Assembly (NCBI GenBank): GCA_024305405.1
Contig: JAKNDB010000088.1
Span: 3,428,001-3,492,000 of the forward strand
Direction: 5' to 3'
DNA: 64,000 nucleotides
Source: Dirofilaria immitis
Taxonomy: Eukaryota; Nematoda; Chromadorea; Rhabditida; Onchocercidae
A model generated the notes under the pieces. The model ran no database searches and was not told the origin of the DNA. It worked only from the letters and a program-made list of their open reading frames with translations. Shown here piece after piece: positions 1 through 13,500 of this stretch. Numbering within the stretch: position 1 is the stretch's first letter; each line of letters begins with the position of its first letter. The translations under genes and the position numbers were made by a program.

Positions 1-3000
1 TTTAAAAGATTCAATACTTATCAAATTTGTTAAAATGAGTGGTATTACAAATCAATGTTTTGAATTTCTCAACGCTTATAGTGCAAAAAGCTAATGGACA
101 AAACAATTTATTCGTTTCATTTAAATATTTTTATTAGATTTTGCTACAGTTTATTTATAAATATTAAGTGAAAAGTTTGTTCATTACTTCTGATAATATT
201 CAATTTTGTTGCTAATTAAAGAGAAGCGAGAATTATTTCGGCCTTACTGATAAAATGAAACATAATAAATTTTATAAGTCAGTAAATCTTGAAGGAAGAA
301 TGAGTGAACATGAATTTGGTCGAAGGAATCTGTTTAATCTAAATTCTTTTCAAATGCTTCATGATTCCATTCAATAGAAAGAAGGAAAAAAGATAAAATA
401 GAAAATCGAGCGAGAAAGTTTATATAGACTCTTCTACCATATTTTTATAACACAAAATTACTTCTCAGCGAGATATCTTTTTTAAAGCAAATGTAAATCA
501 TACTAAACATGGATATTAAATAGATTTATTTTGAAAATTGATTTTATGGCTCTCTTTCAGGAAGCCTAAATAATAGTGTGTCTTATATGCAAACGAATCA
601 TTGATAAAACCCAAGTTTAGTATACTATCTATGCAGCTTACTAATTCCACTCAAATGCCGGCTAAAACGATATCATATATATAATACTTTTAATTAATCT
701 AAGTTCAATTTTAGATAAAATAGCAAATGCTGAATTTCGCATCCAAATTAAAGGAATTTTATTAGGTTAAATTCCTTTAAAGTTTCAAAGAGAAAAGTGA
801 CGATTAAAAACGAAGAGATTATCATAACAATCTAAATGACATTTAATTAATACGATGAGCATCTCTATAAACAATTTGAAGTGTATCTGAAATATCAACT
901 GGCAACATTGATATATCGCTATCTCATTACAATCTTTTTTGTTCATATGAAAAATAGTTACGAAAAATAAATTCATATTTCTCTATTCTACTATCTTGTC
1001 ATATTTATTTCTTTTGCGAATGCCAATATCCTTTATCAGCAAAATTTACATGATACAGAAGTTTTATTACGCAAATTTGGAAAATATCTGCGGTAATACT
1101 TATGCCTCTTAAACAATAAAGATATTCTTTCTTGATCTATAATTTTCCTATCAGTAATAATGCCATTTTATCTGCAATTATCAATTATAAACTAAAATAA
1201 TTACAAAAATTTGAAATTTTAAATACTAGTAGCTTTCAAAGAGAAAAAAAGTTGAAGCTAAAAGCTCTTAAAAATTATTACTTCTTCCTGCAAAAAGGTT
1301 AACATATTCTTTTCGCTTGTAAAATTTACTATTTTTGTGCAAATATGAAAATATGTGTTATATTAATGAACAGGAGAGAAAAAGGCCTAAATGAAAAATA
1401 TGAAGAAAAAAGCTTCTCAGCAAAGCTGTTTTTTGTTTCCAATGTAAATTGTGATATCAAAATTTCAGAAAAATCAGTCATCGATCTTTTTCATTGCTCA
1501 TTGTTTCTGAATCAATAATAAAAGAAGCCGAATCAACTTCATACTGCTTCTATATCATGAGTAATTAAAAATGTCGAAATTCTCATCTCTCATTCTCGAT
1601 AGATATGAAGTGTATTCCATACAGAAATTAAGAAACAGATCAAAAAATTCATGCAATCACTCAAAAAATTAACTTTGGAATATGAAACATTTAACAAATA
1701 TATTTTGAATAATTAGCACTGGCATAGGTAGTATATTCCATACTGGCGATTGGAAATTTGACCCAAAACCTGTTATAGGATGATAAGTGAAATATCAGGT
1801 AGAAAAATTTTACGTACAAATTCATTGAGACTACCTTATACATTAGTAGAAGAAGTATGAGAATAATTCTATCTTTGGCTATTGATTTTCTTCCTATCTG
1901 TTCTATACATTTTCCTGTCTTGGCATAATTATCACTAAACATTTATTCCTCAGTTATCATTATCATCCTATTATACTAGAGTATCTTTCCTGCAAAAAAA
2001 AGGATAAGAATGATGAAACATTTTTATATATCTGTTTTCTTGATCGATTTTTAATCAATCAATTGCAGGGATCTGCAAAAGAAAGGATAAATTCTTCTAT
2101 AATCAAATTAATTATTGCGAAACATTGACGGATAATGAAAATTTTATGGATTTTTGTTAGCGTTCTTAAAATATGATAAAAAAAAAAGGAATAACAACAA
2201 GACAAATAGAAGTTTGCGAACTGTAATAATATTCTTGACTGTAATTCTCACTGGATCCTAAAATCAAAAAGGTACTAAATATTCTTGGATATTAATTTGC
2301 GTTGAATCACTTATAAACAAAACTTACATTTGTAAATTTTTGCATAATATACATTCTCGGATTTTGTTGAAATTATTTAAATCAAACAACCATTCACTGA
2401 GCATTTTCGAATTCAAGATAATTGCTAATCACCGAAAATGTTTATCAATCACTCAACTTTACTTTTTTTGAATATTCATTGTTTCATTATCAGTTCTAAA
2501 TAATCACTATATGTTTCTTCATTTAATGCTTTCATTTCTTACTTCTTCCTAGTGAGAAGTTACGATTTGAAAGCGCCGAAGCTTTCACTGGTAAATATTT
2601 CAAAATTTTGGCAAGTTTTTGCAGTATCTTGTCAAGTGTTCATCAAAAATTTGAAATCTAAATCCAGGCTAGAAGCGTTGCAATCAGAAAATCAAAAAAA
2701 ATAAATTCTATAAAATGAGCTGAGTGAAAGTAAATTGTTTTTAATTAATAGCAACTTGCATACATTTCTATGTATTTTCATACCGAATTGTTTGCTTTCT
2801 AAGGCAATTTTCTAAGTTAACTTTTGGTAATAATTGTTACAGTATGCCTAAAATTGAAAAATTTATCTTACAAGAGATAGTTTTTACTAAAATTGATAAA
2901 ATGTCACTCGCATAAATATTTCTTTTCATTTAAATTAACTTGCTGCAAAAAAGCTCCTGATATCTATCTAAGGTATTTGAATAATTAAGATATACCTGAT

Positions 3001-5096
3001 TTTCAATAGGTTCAAGGGAGAAGTTGAAGTAATTACTGAGCTTATTAAAGTACAGCTAGACAGACAGTAAGCAACAGGAATTTTTAAGAAAGAAGAGCAT
3101 GGAGTATTAAGTTAGTAGTTACATTAATCACTTCTTACTTCACGTTTCTCTTATCTTCTTCCGAAGTATTAATCGATGTTAATTAACTTGACAGTTGCGT
3201 TACACGGACATGCATTGATATTTGAAAAAGAAATGAGAATGTAAAAATGTAAATATTATGATGTTAGATATCGGTTTCCAGAATAATAACTTGTATCATA
3301 ATTTTTCATAAATGGAATTGATCTTATAAGGAAGTTTATATAAGAAAAAATAACAACTTAAATAGTCGATCCAAAAGCAATCTTAGTTAATAGAAAATAT
3401 AAGGAATTTGTTTTATGATTAAATTTCTATTTATTCATCATGGAATTAGTGATAAGAATATTTGCCAAAACGTATTATAGATTAACTGATAGAACGGCCG
3501 CTTATTATTCAGAGATAAATCTCTTCATGTTCTAAATGAATTTCTTTTTGACAAAGCAGATTATTTCACATTGGATATTATTCATACTTTCTCGTCTGAT
3601 AAATGACTGATCAAAGATCGAACGGCTTCAGCTCATGAATAGAATCACGAAGAGATGTCGAAAAATGTTTCATTTATTCTGCTTGATATGTTCTTTTCCT
3701 TACTTTCATCTTTTTGAGGGATTAAACTTATTTAATTATTTTATATATAGTAATCAAAAAATGAAAAATACTTCACTTTGTCACCGCTTCCTTTTTGACT
3801 TTACTTTGATTAAAAACTTTTTAATATTAAAATTTAATTGATCAAACTTCATTCTTTTAGATTTTGCTTTTCTTTTCATACAAAATAATAAAATGGTCTG
3901 TGAATAATTCGCATTATTTAAAATTTAATAATGAAAAAAATAAGTACGAAGATGAAGTTTAGCTAAAATGATACTTTATAAAAGATCGCATTCAGCAAGT
4001 AGGAAAAACAAATCTATTTGAATTATTTTGCTTATATTTATTAGAAAAATAATTTAACTTATAAATGGAAGTGAAAATAAAAAAATATAATCATTTTGAA
4101 TATTCAGAATTTCAGAATTTTGATGATTATATTACAAATGTATCATTTTAAATTACTATAACTTTTTGTTTTTAATTTTGAATACTTCTAAATTATAATC
4201 CGAGCATTTACTACTTTAACGATTTTATTTCAAAATCTATCTATAACTATTTTTGCATATTTAGCGGCATTGCTTAATGAAATTTTTAATTATTCAATTA
4301 TAATATTAAATTCGAGCTAATTCATTTTATCATCGAATGACAGAATGAAGCATGTGTTAAATTTATAGTAATTGAAAATTATGTACAGAAGTAGTTTAAT
4401 TTGATATAAGTTTAGATTTAATAAAATTAATCGAAATATATTAATTCCTTCGATTTTCGAATTCAAATTTTAAGCGCGTTAAAGGAATAGTGCTGCAAGT
4501 AAGGACCAAGGCCGCCGCGAAGGTTCTATGTAGATTTTTGAATTTCATTTGAAATTTTGCTAGGTGCTTCATGTGTGATTTCGTTGTTTCCTCTTCGCTT
4601 AGCTTTATTGATTTGAAATTTTGATTAGACTTTATTTACTTAAAGGTTTTATCTCTGTCATAGTATTTCTCTGAGTGAACGGAGCGATTCGAAACTATTC
4701 CATAAATAATGCAGCGAAAAATAGTGATTATTGATTGAAATTGCTCTCCTGTTGTAGTGATTTTAAACCAATGATCATCTTTTTCCTTGTAAAATGATTT
4801 GGTGTAATTCCTAGGATATTATATATTTATTAATGAATTAGTTTAAGTAGGAAAGATGAAGGGTATTCTTCATATAAAGCATTTCATGTTCGGCTTATTT
4901 GCATGAGGAAGACTTGGTAATATTTCATGTAACTGGTGTCTTTCAATAAATTTATAATCGCCTTTCGCATAGTGATTTTTTTATTATATACTGTAAAAAC
5001 CATATCCAAGCATCTATTATCCGTGTTCATTATCGCTACCAAACTATTTAACTTATAAGGCAATGATGAATATTGTAGTTTGAATTATTTATAGAT
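1..5096. other. AT-rich intergenic sequence, no gene supported
   Basis: Only short open frames are present, and their translations are dominated by Phe, Ile, Leu, Asn, Lys and Tyr, as expected from random AT-rich DNA. No splice-bounded exon chain or recognisable domain was found on either strand. A short GC-richer patch near 4,470-4,530 and the sequence up to 5,095 probably hold the promoter and 5' leader of the downstream Myt1 gene. An acceptor-like TTATAG ends at 5,094, just before its first ATG, and could be used for cis- or spliced-leader trans-splicing. Confidence 0.6.
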
Positions 5097-8000
5097 ATGT
5101 CACTCTGTGGGAAATCAGTCGATCTTCAAACTAATCACCAGAAGCAGCTCAGCATAAATATTCCATATAAGGATGAGAAGGAAACGCGAACTCATCGAAT
5201 TCATGAAAATACAGCGAAAGTAGAAGATAACGACAAAAATAAGCGAACACCTGATGGCTCAACTATAGGCTCAAGAATTATTCAGATACTTAATTCGGTC
5301 CACAAGAAGGCGGTGATACATTTTCTGAATTTAACTCATAAAGAATGAAAAATATCTTACCCTAAATTTTCTTTTTCAAATCGCTAATCTACATTAATTT
5401 TAGGGAATACTTGAATTAAAACTTGACAAAATTCCAAGGATTATTGAACAAATTTTTAAAAAATTATTTGAAAGATATTTGATAATTATTGATGATTGCA
5501 TTGTCTTTGTATCTAATATACTATATCACAAGTAAAGCAAATAAAACTATGACTTCTCTAAAACGTATAGTTCATAATCAGAAATAATTGATTTCTTTAA
5601 TGCATGTTATTCTCTATAAATGCCATTATTTGACGTATTAAATTTTTAATTTTATCTGATTTTAAGGCGACTCCTGATTACACCAGAATATCGCATCATC
5701 GTACATGCCAGCAAACTTCCTGTCGTTCTCTACGATTTACGAATAAAGAACCTCCAAGAGGCCCTTTTTTATAAGTTTTAAAGATAAGCCAGGTTATACT
5801 TATTTTTGGACTAACTCTAATAAACATTAGTCTGTTATAATCGGTTTGCTATGATGTCAGAATCTATGATATATTCACAAATCTAATAACCTTTAAATGC
5901 TTAAAAAGATAGAGATGGAGAGAGTGGAGGAGAACATTAGCATCGAAGTTCAGTTGTTTTTGAGTTTGAACATTTTTTTATTAGAATTCCTTGCTTAAAA
6001 TAATTCAGAGTGAATAAAAATATGCAATTGGATTATTTTTTTACAGATATTAAGTTAATTTTATGATTATAAATAAAAAAATTATATAAATATCAGTTTT
6101 CGGACAGCAATTACTTGTCTTTTGAATACATGTTTTCATTACGAAAAGTGAAATGAGTGAATAATTTCTAACCTATTTTTTTTGAAGTTTGGTTTCCAGT
6201 TTATCATATATATAATATAGAATAATCTTTTTCTAATATTAATTATCCACTTTTTTATATTGGAAGCGATGCGATGTTATCTGTAGATCAATAAACAATC
6301 ATGAATTCATAATTGAAATACTTATTTCCTTACAGTAATGATCGAAACGAATTATTATAATGAAAGAAGCCATATGAGTTTCTTCGATCAGTCTTTCTCG
6401 AATCCACGATGTATCGGCAAAGGTTCATTTGGGAGGTAAAAACAAATTTCTTACAATAATAACAAATTTGTTTCCTATAAAGCAATATCTGTTTAAAAAC
6501 GAAAGTGAATTTTCCGAACATCAGTGAAAGGGAGGCAAGTGAAATAATTGTATGAATTGTATTCCTACAAAAATTAAAAATGCTAGAAACGAATAATTAA
6601 ATAATACGTGCAGCGTTAACAACAGTGCAACATGCAATTATATCGTTAAATTTTGCTTTTAACAATTTAATTTCATGATTTTCACTTTTATAGAAATGCA
6701 GAAATTGTGAAGTACTAAGTTTCCGCAAAATCATCAGTTGATTATTGATTTAGATTTTCGAAATTTTTTAAGGTTTTCAAAGCATTCAGCAAAGATGATA
6801 AGCGTTGGTATGCTATTAAAATTACTGTAGAACCATTCCGAAACTCATCAGATCGTGACGATAAATTGCGAGAAGTTAAGAAACATGAATTGCTTCCCAA
6901 ACATCCAAATATTATTTCATATGTACGAGCATGGGAAGAATACGGTTTTTATATATACAAACGGAGCTGTGCCAATACAGGTGCGGTTTTTCGAATGAAA
7001 ACCTATGTTAGGAATAAAATTTAAGACTAACAAGAAATTATAAATTTCATATGTCATAAAATTATTTTTAGTTTATTGGATTACAAGATGAAAGTGGGAG
7101 TTATTACCGAGAAGGATTTATGGCTTTTTTCAGTGATATTGCACTGGTATGGCACTTCAGATGTAAATAAGTCTAGGATACTTATCTGTTGCTTTTTGAT
7201 TTGATTTTGAATCCCTCTTCTTTAGTTTGCTTTTATTACTTCACACATGAAAAAAAATGTATTGTAATATCGTAGAGGCTTTTCTTTTGCAACTAAGATC
7301 TTCTAATTATCTTTGGTAATTATCGGAAATTTATTTCCTTAGGCGCTTCGCTATTTGCATAGTCGAGAACTTCTTCATTTGGATATTAAACCACAGAACA
7401 TTATGATTTCATTTGATGGAATTTGTAAACTTGGTGATTTCTCACTAATTATTGATTTAAATAAGGTATGCTTCCGATTTTCTTTGTTTAAATATAATTA
7501 TTATCTCGAATTTTTGATCGATTTAATAACTTTTGCTTGCATTTAAGGATTCAAGGGAAGACGAAGGTGATGGAAAATATCTGGCACCTGAAGTCTTGCA
7601 AAATGGAGGTGATAAGCCAAGTGATATGTTTTCGTTTGGGATGACAATTATTGATATTTGCACTGATTTTGAATTACCCAGAACAGGAGATCTTTGGCAG
7701 GGATTTCGATGCAAAAAGATTTATCATGAATTTATCAAAGGTGAAATTTTTTTTGTTTGGATAATGTAATATCTCTTTTTTGACTTCGAAAAATACAATA
7801 TGTTCTTTGCTGTTATAGATGTTCCACCCGCTTTGTTGGATATCATTTTGTGTCTTCTAGAAACAGATCCTAGCAAAAGACCTACTGCTGAGGAGATTTG
7901 TTGTATTCCCATGGTAGCAAAATCCATCCATGAGCGCCAGGTATTGCTTATCCAATCATTAAAAGATTATAATTATTTTTATATTTTTACGTTTGTTCTA

Positions 8001-10566
8001 CGTGATTCATTGCTTGCTTGTTGTCGTTGAGGTGAAATGCAATAATCTTATTATTAAACAAATAATTTTTCAGTATAAATATCTTGAACTTAACATCTGG
8101 TGGATATTATTAACAATCGGTTATTCGTCTCTTTTCGCATCTTCATGGATTGTACAACCGACACGTACCACAATAATGCATGGAAAAACTTATCTAAAAG
8201 AATGCATTTAAATCGCAGTCGATTTTCTCCGTACCATCGTATTTTTAGAGCTGTAAGGATTAAGAAAAATAATAATAATAAATGAAAATTTTACATGGCT
8301 ATCAGATTACATATAAACGATATAGTCTTGTCAAAAATTCCATTATTTCTCAAATAATGCTTTTCAATAGCAATTAAATGAATGATAATTTCAGACATCC
8401 GATGAATCCCCAATGTTTAAACATGGAATTGTTCCTCGAGTCAGTGACTCCTCACGATTGGAACTAAAGTTTGAGGAAGATGACGATGGTGATTTCTTAA
8501 CTTTTCCCAAAAAATATGAATTAGTATGTGTAATTCGAGCTTAGCTTCACTTTGATGTTGCTATAGGAAATCTTCTAACCATACTTTGACAGAAAAAATT
8601 GTCTCCATCCGTACATTCGAAAAAGAAGTCTGCTTTTTTTCTTCAAATTATTTACTTTTTTTTCTTCTTTTTAATTATAATCTTAGATTATGAATACAAC
8701 GACACTGAAACTGACAGTAGTGATAAAATGGAGATGAGTCAAAGTGAAGATGAACTAATTAATGTAATGGAAACATCTATAAGCGAAGAACCACATTTCG
8801 ATGAAATTGGAAAAAATTCGAGGATAGATATCAATACTCCTTCTCCAAGTAGTTTGGAAAGTGTTTGTGAATTTGAGCAAAGTAATTTTTTTGTATTAAG
8901 CATTTATTTCTTTTTTAGATTTTCTTCGAAACTAATTTTAAACTTGATGCATTTTTATTCAGTAAGCAATTCTGCAGATAGCTGTGGTGGTGATACAATT
9001 GGTTTAACTGATTTATTTCATAACAAAGCTACTTTCTACGAATTTGGAGCAGGTGATGTTTTCGAAAGGTGAGTTCTAAGTATTTCAAATCCACTCTATC
9101 GTATTTGATCGGATGAACTGTCCATTTTATATTGCGCTGGTTATCTTGTGAGTTCCAGCATTCATTAAGCGAATTTTGTGCTTAGCACCAATGCAATCCA
9201 CTTTCGATTGAGATTAATATTTCTGAAGTAATTCCTGAAGTATAGGATTACATTATCTTCATACTAGTAAATTTCTTTAAACGATTTTTTATGTCTTTAA
9301 TCAGAAATAAGAAACTCAGCAGAAGATATTGATATATTAAAAATCTAAATCTAAATTCGTAAAGATTTTGGAACAAATGGTAGTTTTTCCAGAAGCGATT
9401 ACGATATTTTTCTTGGAGAAGAGATTCCAAATGGAAAGACGTTTAGAAAAGTAATTGCTTTGTTTTTTAATTCATGTTTTTCGATTTTTTTACGTGAATA
9501 TTTTTTACGCCACATTTTTTAGAATATTTAAGTGAAGTAGCTATTTCTTAGTTAACTTTTTCATCAAGTATTTTTGATTTTACAGGAGAATGAATTTATG
9601 CCAGAAAATTCCGAATCACGGCAGGATATTTTTGTTTGTGATACTTTGGAGTTTGAAGATCATGAACTGCCTAGTACATCAGGAAGTGTTTCTGGTAAGG
9701 GAAAAAAAGAAAGCTAGCTTCGGAATTATTTTAGATTTGAAAATCATTTTATGATTTTCTTCAAGCATTACGAGCTATATTAATAATTTTTTTGTTCTAA
9801 ATATGGAAATAAACTGCAATCTAACGGTAAGAGTCAATATCATTCATCTAAGAGTTCTGTTCACTTCTGACTTGATATTTTAAAATGTCTCAATAATTTG
9901 AATTCAAGCTTCTTTTAGACAGACCAAAATCTCCGGAGCCGCCAGAAAACGAAATATCTTCTTTGCATGATGGTTACATAACACCGCCAAGTAGTATAAC
10001 ACCTTCATTCTTCGTTTGCAAAACTCCAGAACGAGGACGATTTGATGATTCCGCTGAACAAAGATTGCGTCATTATTATTGGTGGCGTGAGTCGTTTAGA
10101 TCGCCTACTAGAAGAATTTATGCGGAAGGAACTGGAGGTGATGTCTTTAGATGCTCTTCATATCAATGCTTTTTATATTTTTTGTCTCATGCTATTATGC
10201 TATTGACCTAACAGTAAAACTTGACTTTGTCCTCTGTTAATTACTTTAAGATATAACTTATCGTAGCTGGTTAAATGCATTCTATTTATCAATTAAAAAT
10301 ATTAACTAATTGGCTTTTAATATGTGCATTTTAGCTTTTGGAAATGACATATCGCATGAAACAATGGACGAAAAGCAGTTGTCAGAGTTAGAAGCAGAAT
10401 TGTTCCAATCTGTTGGTGATATTACTCGTCGAAGAGCTTATTTCCATAAAGTGAATCATCACCACCGGCAAAACGAGCTCAAACTGGTGATGAAGAAGAT
10501 ACTGGTAATAGCGAGGACCAGATAGCTGATCCTCAAATCAAGAAATCAGACACAGACGCAGAATGA
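5097..10566 (+). CDS. wee-1.3: Myt1/wee-1.3-type Cdk1-inhibitory protein kinase, membrane anchored
   Basis: Predicted membrane-associated Thr/Tyr kinase that phosphorylates and inhibits Cdk1 (family knowledge). Exons: 5097-5312, 5667-5792, 6336-6435, 6773-6980, 7072-7146, 7343-7465, 7548-7740, 7819-7940, 8074-8252, 8395-8523, 8593-8610, 8687-8881, 8963-9068, 9393-9450, 9586-9694, 9919-10137, 10335-10566. Seen: SFFDQSF before the kinase domain, Gly loop IGKGSFG, Lys in WYAIK, the Myt1-type catalytic loop HLDIKPQN, LGDFSL where DFG is usual, and YLAPEVLQ. After the kinase domain a hydrophobic stretch around NIWWILLTIGYSSLFASSW matches the position of the Myt1 membrane anchor. A long acidic tail carries many Ser/Thr-Pro sites (NTPSPS, ITPPSS, KTPERG, RSPTRR). 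About 804 aa if single missing bases are allowed at 5765-5770, 6772, 6946-6950, 7125-7130, 8184-8188, 8593-8598 and 10465. Family assignment is firm; tail exons, especially 8593-8610, are less certain. Confidence 0.85.
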
Positions 10567-13500
10567 TTTATGCGAGAAAACAGTTGGGAAGCGCTGAAAT
10601 CAAAATGAGGCATAGAAAAGCTCTTTTCCTGTTCTAATAATATTTTCCGTTTTCATTATTTAATTTTTACAAGTAAAATTTCAATTTAAATGTGATCGAG
10701 AGGATAAGCTGAATAGGACCATTTGTAAGTTCAAAAATCTCTTAGGAGGTCAGGGCTAGTGTGAAACATAAAATGGTTTTTCGGAATTGTATCATGATCT
10801 CTTGCCGATTTTATTTCCTCATCTATTACGAATAGTAACAGAGATAGTAACAAGTGTTTGTATTGAATTTTTACGAATTTGTTTGTTTCATAATGGGATT
10901 GTTTTGCTTGATAAAAATTTATATCATGAAAACTTTTTCAAAAAATAGAAATTAATAATCTTAGCTTGCACCATTTTTTGCAACAAATCATAAATTATTT
11001 ATATTTAAAATTGTTTGTACAATTCCACGATATAAATTTTTATTTGTTGAGAGTCAAATTTTTCATTTATCTTTAATTATCTTCCAAGTTTTTAAGATTT
11101 TGCTTATGGGGTTTTGTTTGCAAAGTGTTGCAATGCGTAAAGTGTACAGGCTGTGCCACATATGGAAAGCATCTGATAAATAAGATTTTTTCTGAGTTCT
11201 TACGGCTTTCGTATTCATATATCATTTTAATTTTTAACCGAAATTTGCATTAGTAAGCAATTTAATATTACAAGTTTAATTTGACTACAAATTTAAAATT
11301 CTCTGGCTTCAACTTCAATTTTTGTAATAGTTTGAAATTGAATGGTTTTCATTTCTCTGGACACTAATTTGGTTTGCGCTTTTTTTTCTTTCTCACTGAG
11401 TGAACACTTCGTAGATGTACTGATTATAACGACTTTTTTGATATTACTGCAATTTAGAATTCTTAAGAGATTTGATGAGGTAAGATTGGTGGTAGTTAAC
11501 TCTATTTCATATAAACTGTTATTTAGTTTCATTTGCTGATTAAGATTTTTCTGCACTATAACATCTTTTGTTGAAGTATTGTTCTGTTTATCTATGACAT
11601 CTTTTATTGAAATATTCTATTTACCTATTACTCTGTTTAGTACTAACGGTAAATTTTGTTTCATTAATATTACAGGAAATGATGTAGAAATTTTATCTTT
11701 CTGTGAGCTTTGATTTTAATTTCTGAAAGCTCGGATTAATTTGCAGTATTTTTTACATTCATTTCGTTTCACTTTGTTATATATTTCTGTCACATACGGA
11801 TTACGCTAGTATTATTTTTTTTCTCAGGTATATTTTTAATTTTTTTAGTTCATTCACTAATTGCTATGTTCTTGAGCCTTTAGTCTAAATTTTTTTTTCA
11901 GAGAGTGCTGCTGAGAAAAAAGGAATGATAAAATTCTTAATATGTTTGGGTTTCAAAATCAGAATGACAATTCAGTTTAAGTGGATTAAAGTTAACATTT
12001 TAGAATTATTCTGATGTCCAATCATAGTCGTTCTATTATGATCATTTTGATGATTTAACTGAATTTCATACGTTTTAAATTTCAAGAAGCTAACTATGGC
12101 GAATCGTTCATTTTAGTTTGATTTCTCTGCTAATATAAATGGGGAACATAATGAAGAATAATGCAATAGTTGCTTTGATCTGCTTTAACATGTTTTAGAA
12201 ACTACAGTGATCATAATAAGATAGATATGTTTGTAGTTTGTAGTCTATTATTTCATCCATTACCTATTGAGATTTTCGATACCTAAAATATTTTAAACAT
12301 TCGATAGCAATTTTTTTGTTGCTCTTTTTTGTCAGTCGTATTGTTTACAAGTTTTACTGTAATCTGTATCACCACTACTTCTCCATATCTTTCATCAATT
12401 GTGCATATTCTACAACAAACATTATATTTCTTGCATCAGTCAAACATAATCGTTACACTGCTGATACCATTGTTCGCTTGTTTTTTTTTTCTTTTGTTTA
12501 TAATCTCTTCAAGTTTTATATATGCTTCTTTACATATGCATCCACTTACTTAATACATCACTTTCGTCCATTACGCCTCATATATAGTGAAGTCATGTAT
12601 AAAACAAGTTATTTGTTGTTCGAAGCAAATAAAGGATGCTACCATTTTCCATATGGTTGGATAAAAGCTGATATTTTCAGTAATGAAATCTCCATATTAC
12701 TATAACGAAATTTTACATAATGCTTATGCAACCGATCTCTCTGTTATTTTTAGGTTAATTGTGCTTCCGATAATGATTCTATTCCAATTAATTGTTTAAG
12801 GAGAGATTCCTTATTCATTAAATTAATTTACAGGGAACTGTATAGTCTTGTCAGCAATTAGCTTATATTTATTATAAGCGTTCATAATGAGGAACATAAG
12901 GATTCTGATTAATTAGCTTAAATATTTGTAAGGTGTATTTATAAAAAAATTTTTTCAAAAATGAATGAGTAGTGGAGTCTTTCCACAAAAAAAGTGAAAT
13001 ATACGCCTTTAAGAAGACCACACTTGGATAATTGGACCGTAGTAAAAATCCTTAAATCGATGTTACTCCAGATGAGGAAATGCGAAATGATTTCAAATCT
13101 TCGTTTTTGATAAAACAATCAATTCATGCAAATCTGATTTTCTATAAAACTGAAATAATCAAATTAAATGAATACGAACTAGCGTTCTGAGATGATTAAA
13201 TGGGTGAGTCTTTTCTATATTGATTTGCCAGGCCTATATATGTGTTTATTGGTGATAGCCTTAATTCATCAGGCGAGTGCGATCTATTTACTTGTATTCT
13301 TACGTATGCTTGGTGCTGCTTAGAAGTCGAAGTATTTACATTTTATTGCAAAGAGCAATCAGTTCATTAAGCTTTATTCCTTCTAATGAATTATTTAAAA
13401 CCTCCAGAATTGTTGCAAAGTTTTCCTGAATTCTTCTGATAGTTTTTATGAATTCTAACGAGTTCTAAATTTTATTTTGAACTTTACACTGGTTCGCTTT

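Noticed and set aside
7993..8211. End of the Myt1 protein at the stop after KECI (8,209-8,211)
   Set aside because: The neighbouring frame continues through a good donor (GTAAGG at 8,253) into in-phase exons; a lost A in the run at 8,184-8,188 explains the stop. A short isoform is still possible.
8599..8690. Read-through of the Phe-rich stretch inside the Myt1 tail as coding sequence
   Set aside because: The Phe-rich segment is a typical T-rich intron 3' end; GT at 8,611 and AG at 8,686 delimit it.
12316..12705. 129-codon plus-strand open frame between Myt1 and the transporter
   Set aside because: Low-complexity Phe/Tyr/Ile/His-rich translation from T-rich DNA, no domain, and several frames of this length are expected by chance in such AT-rich sequence.
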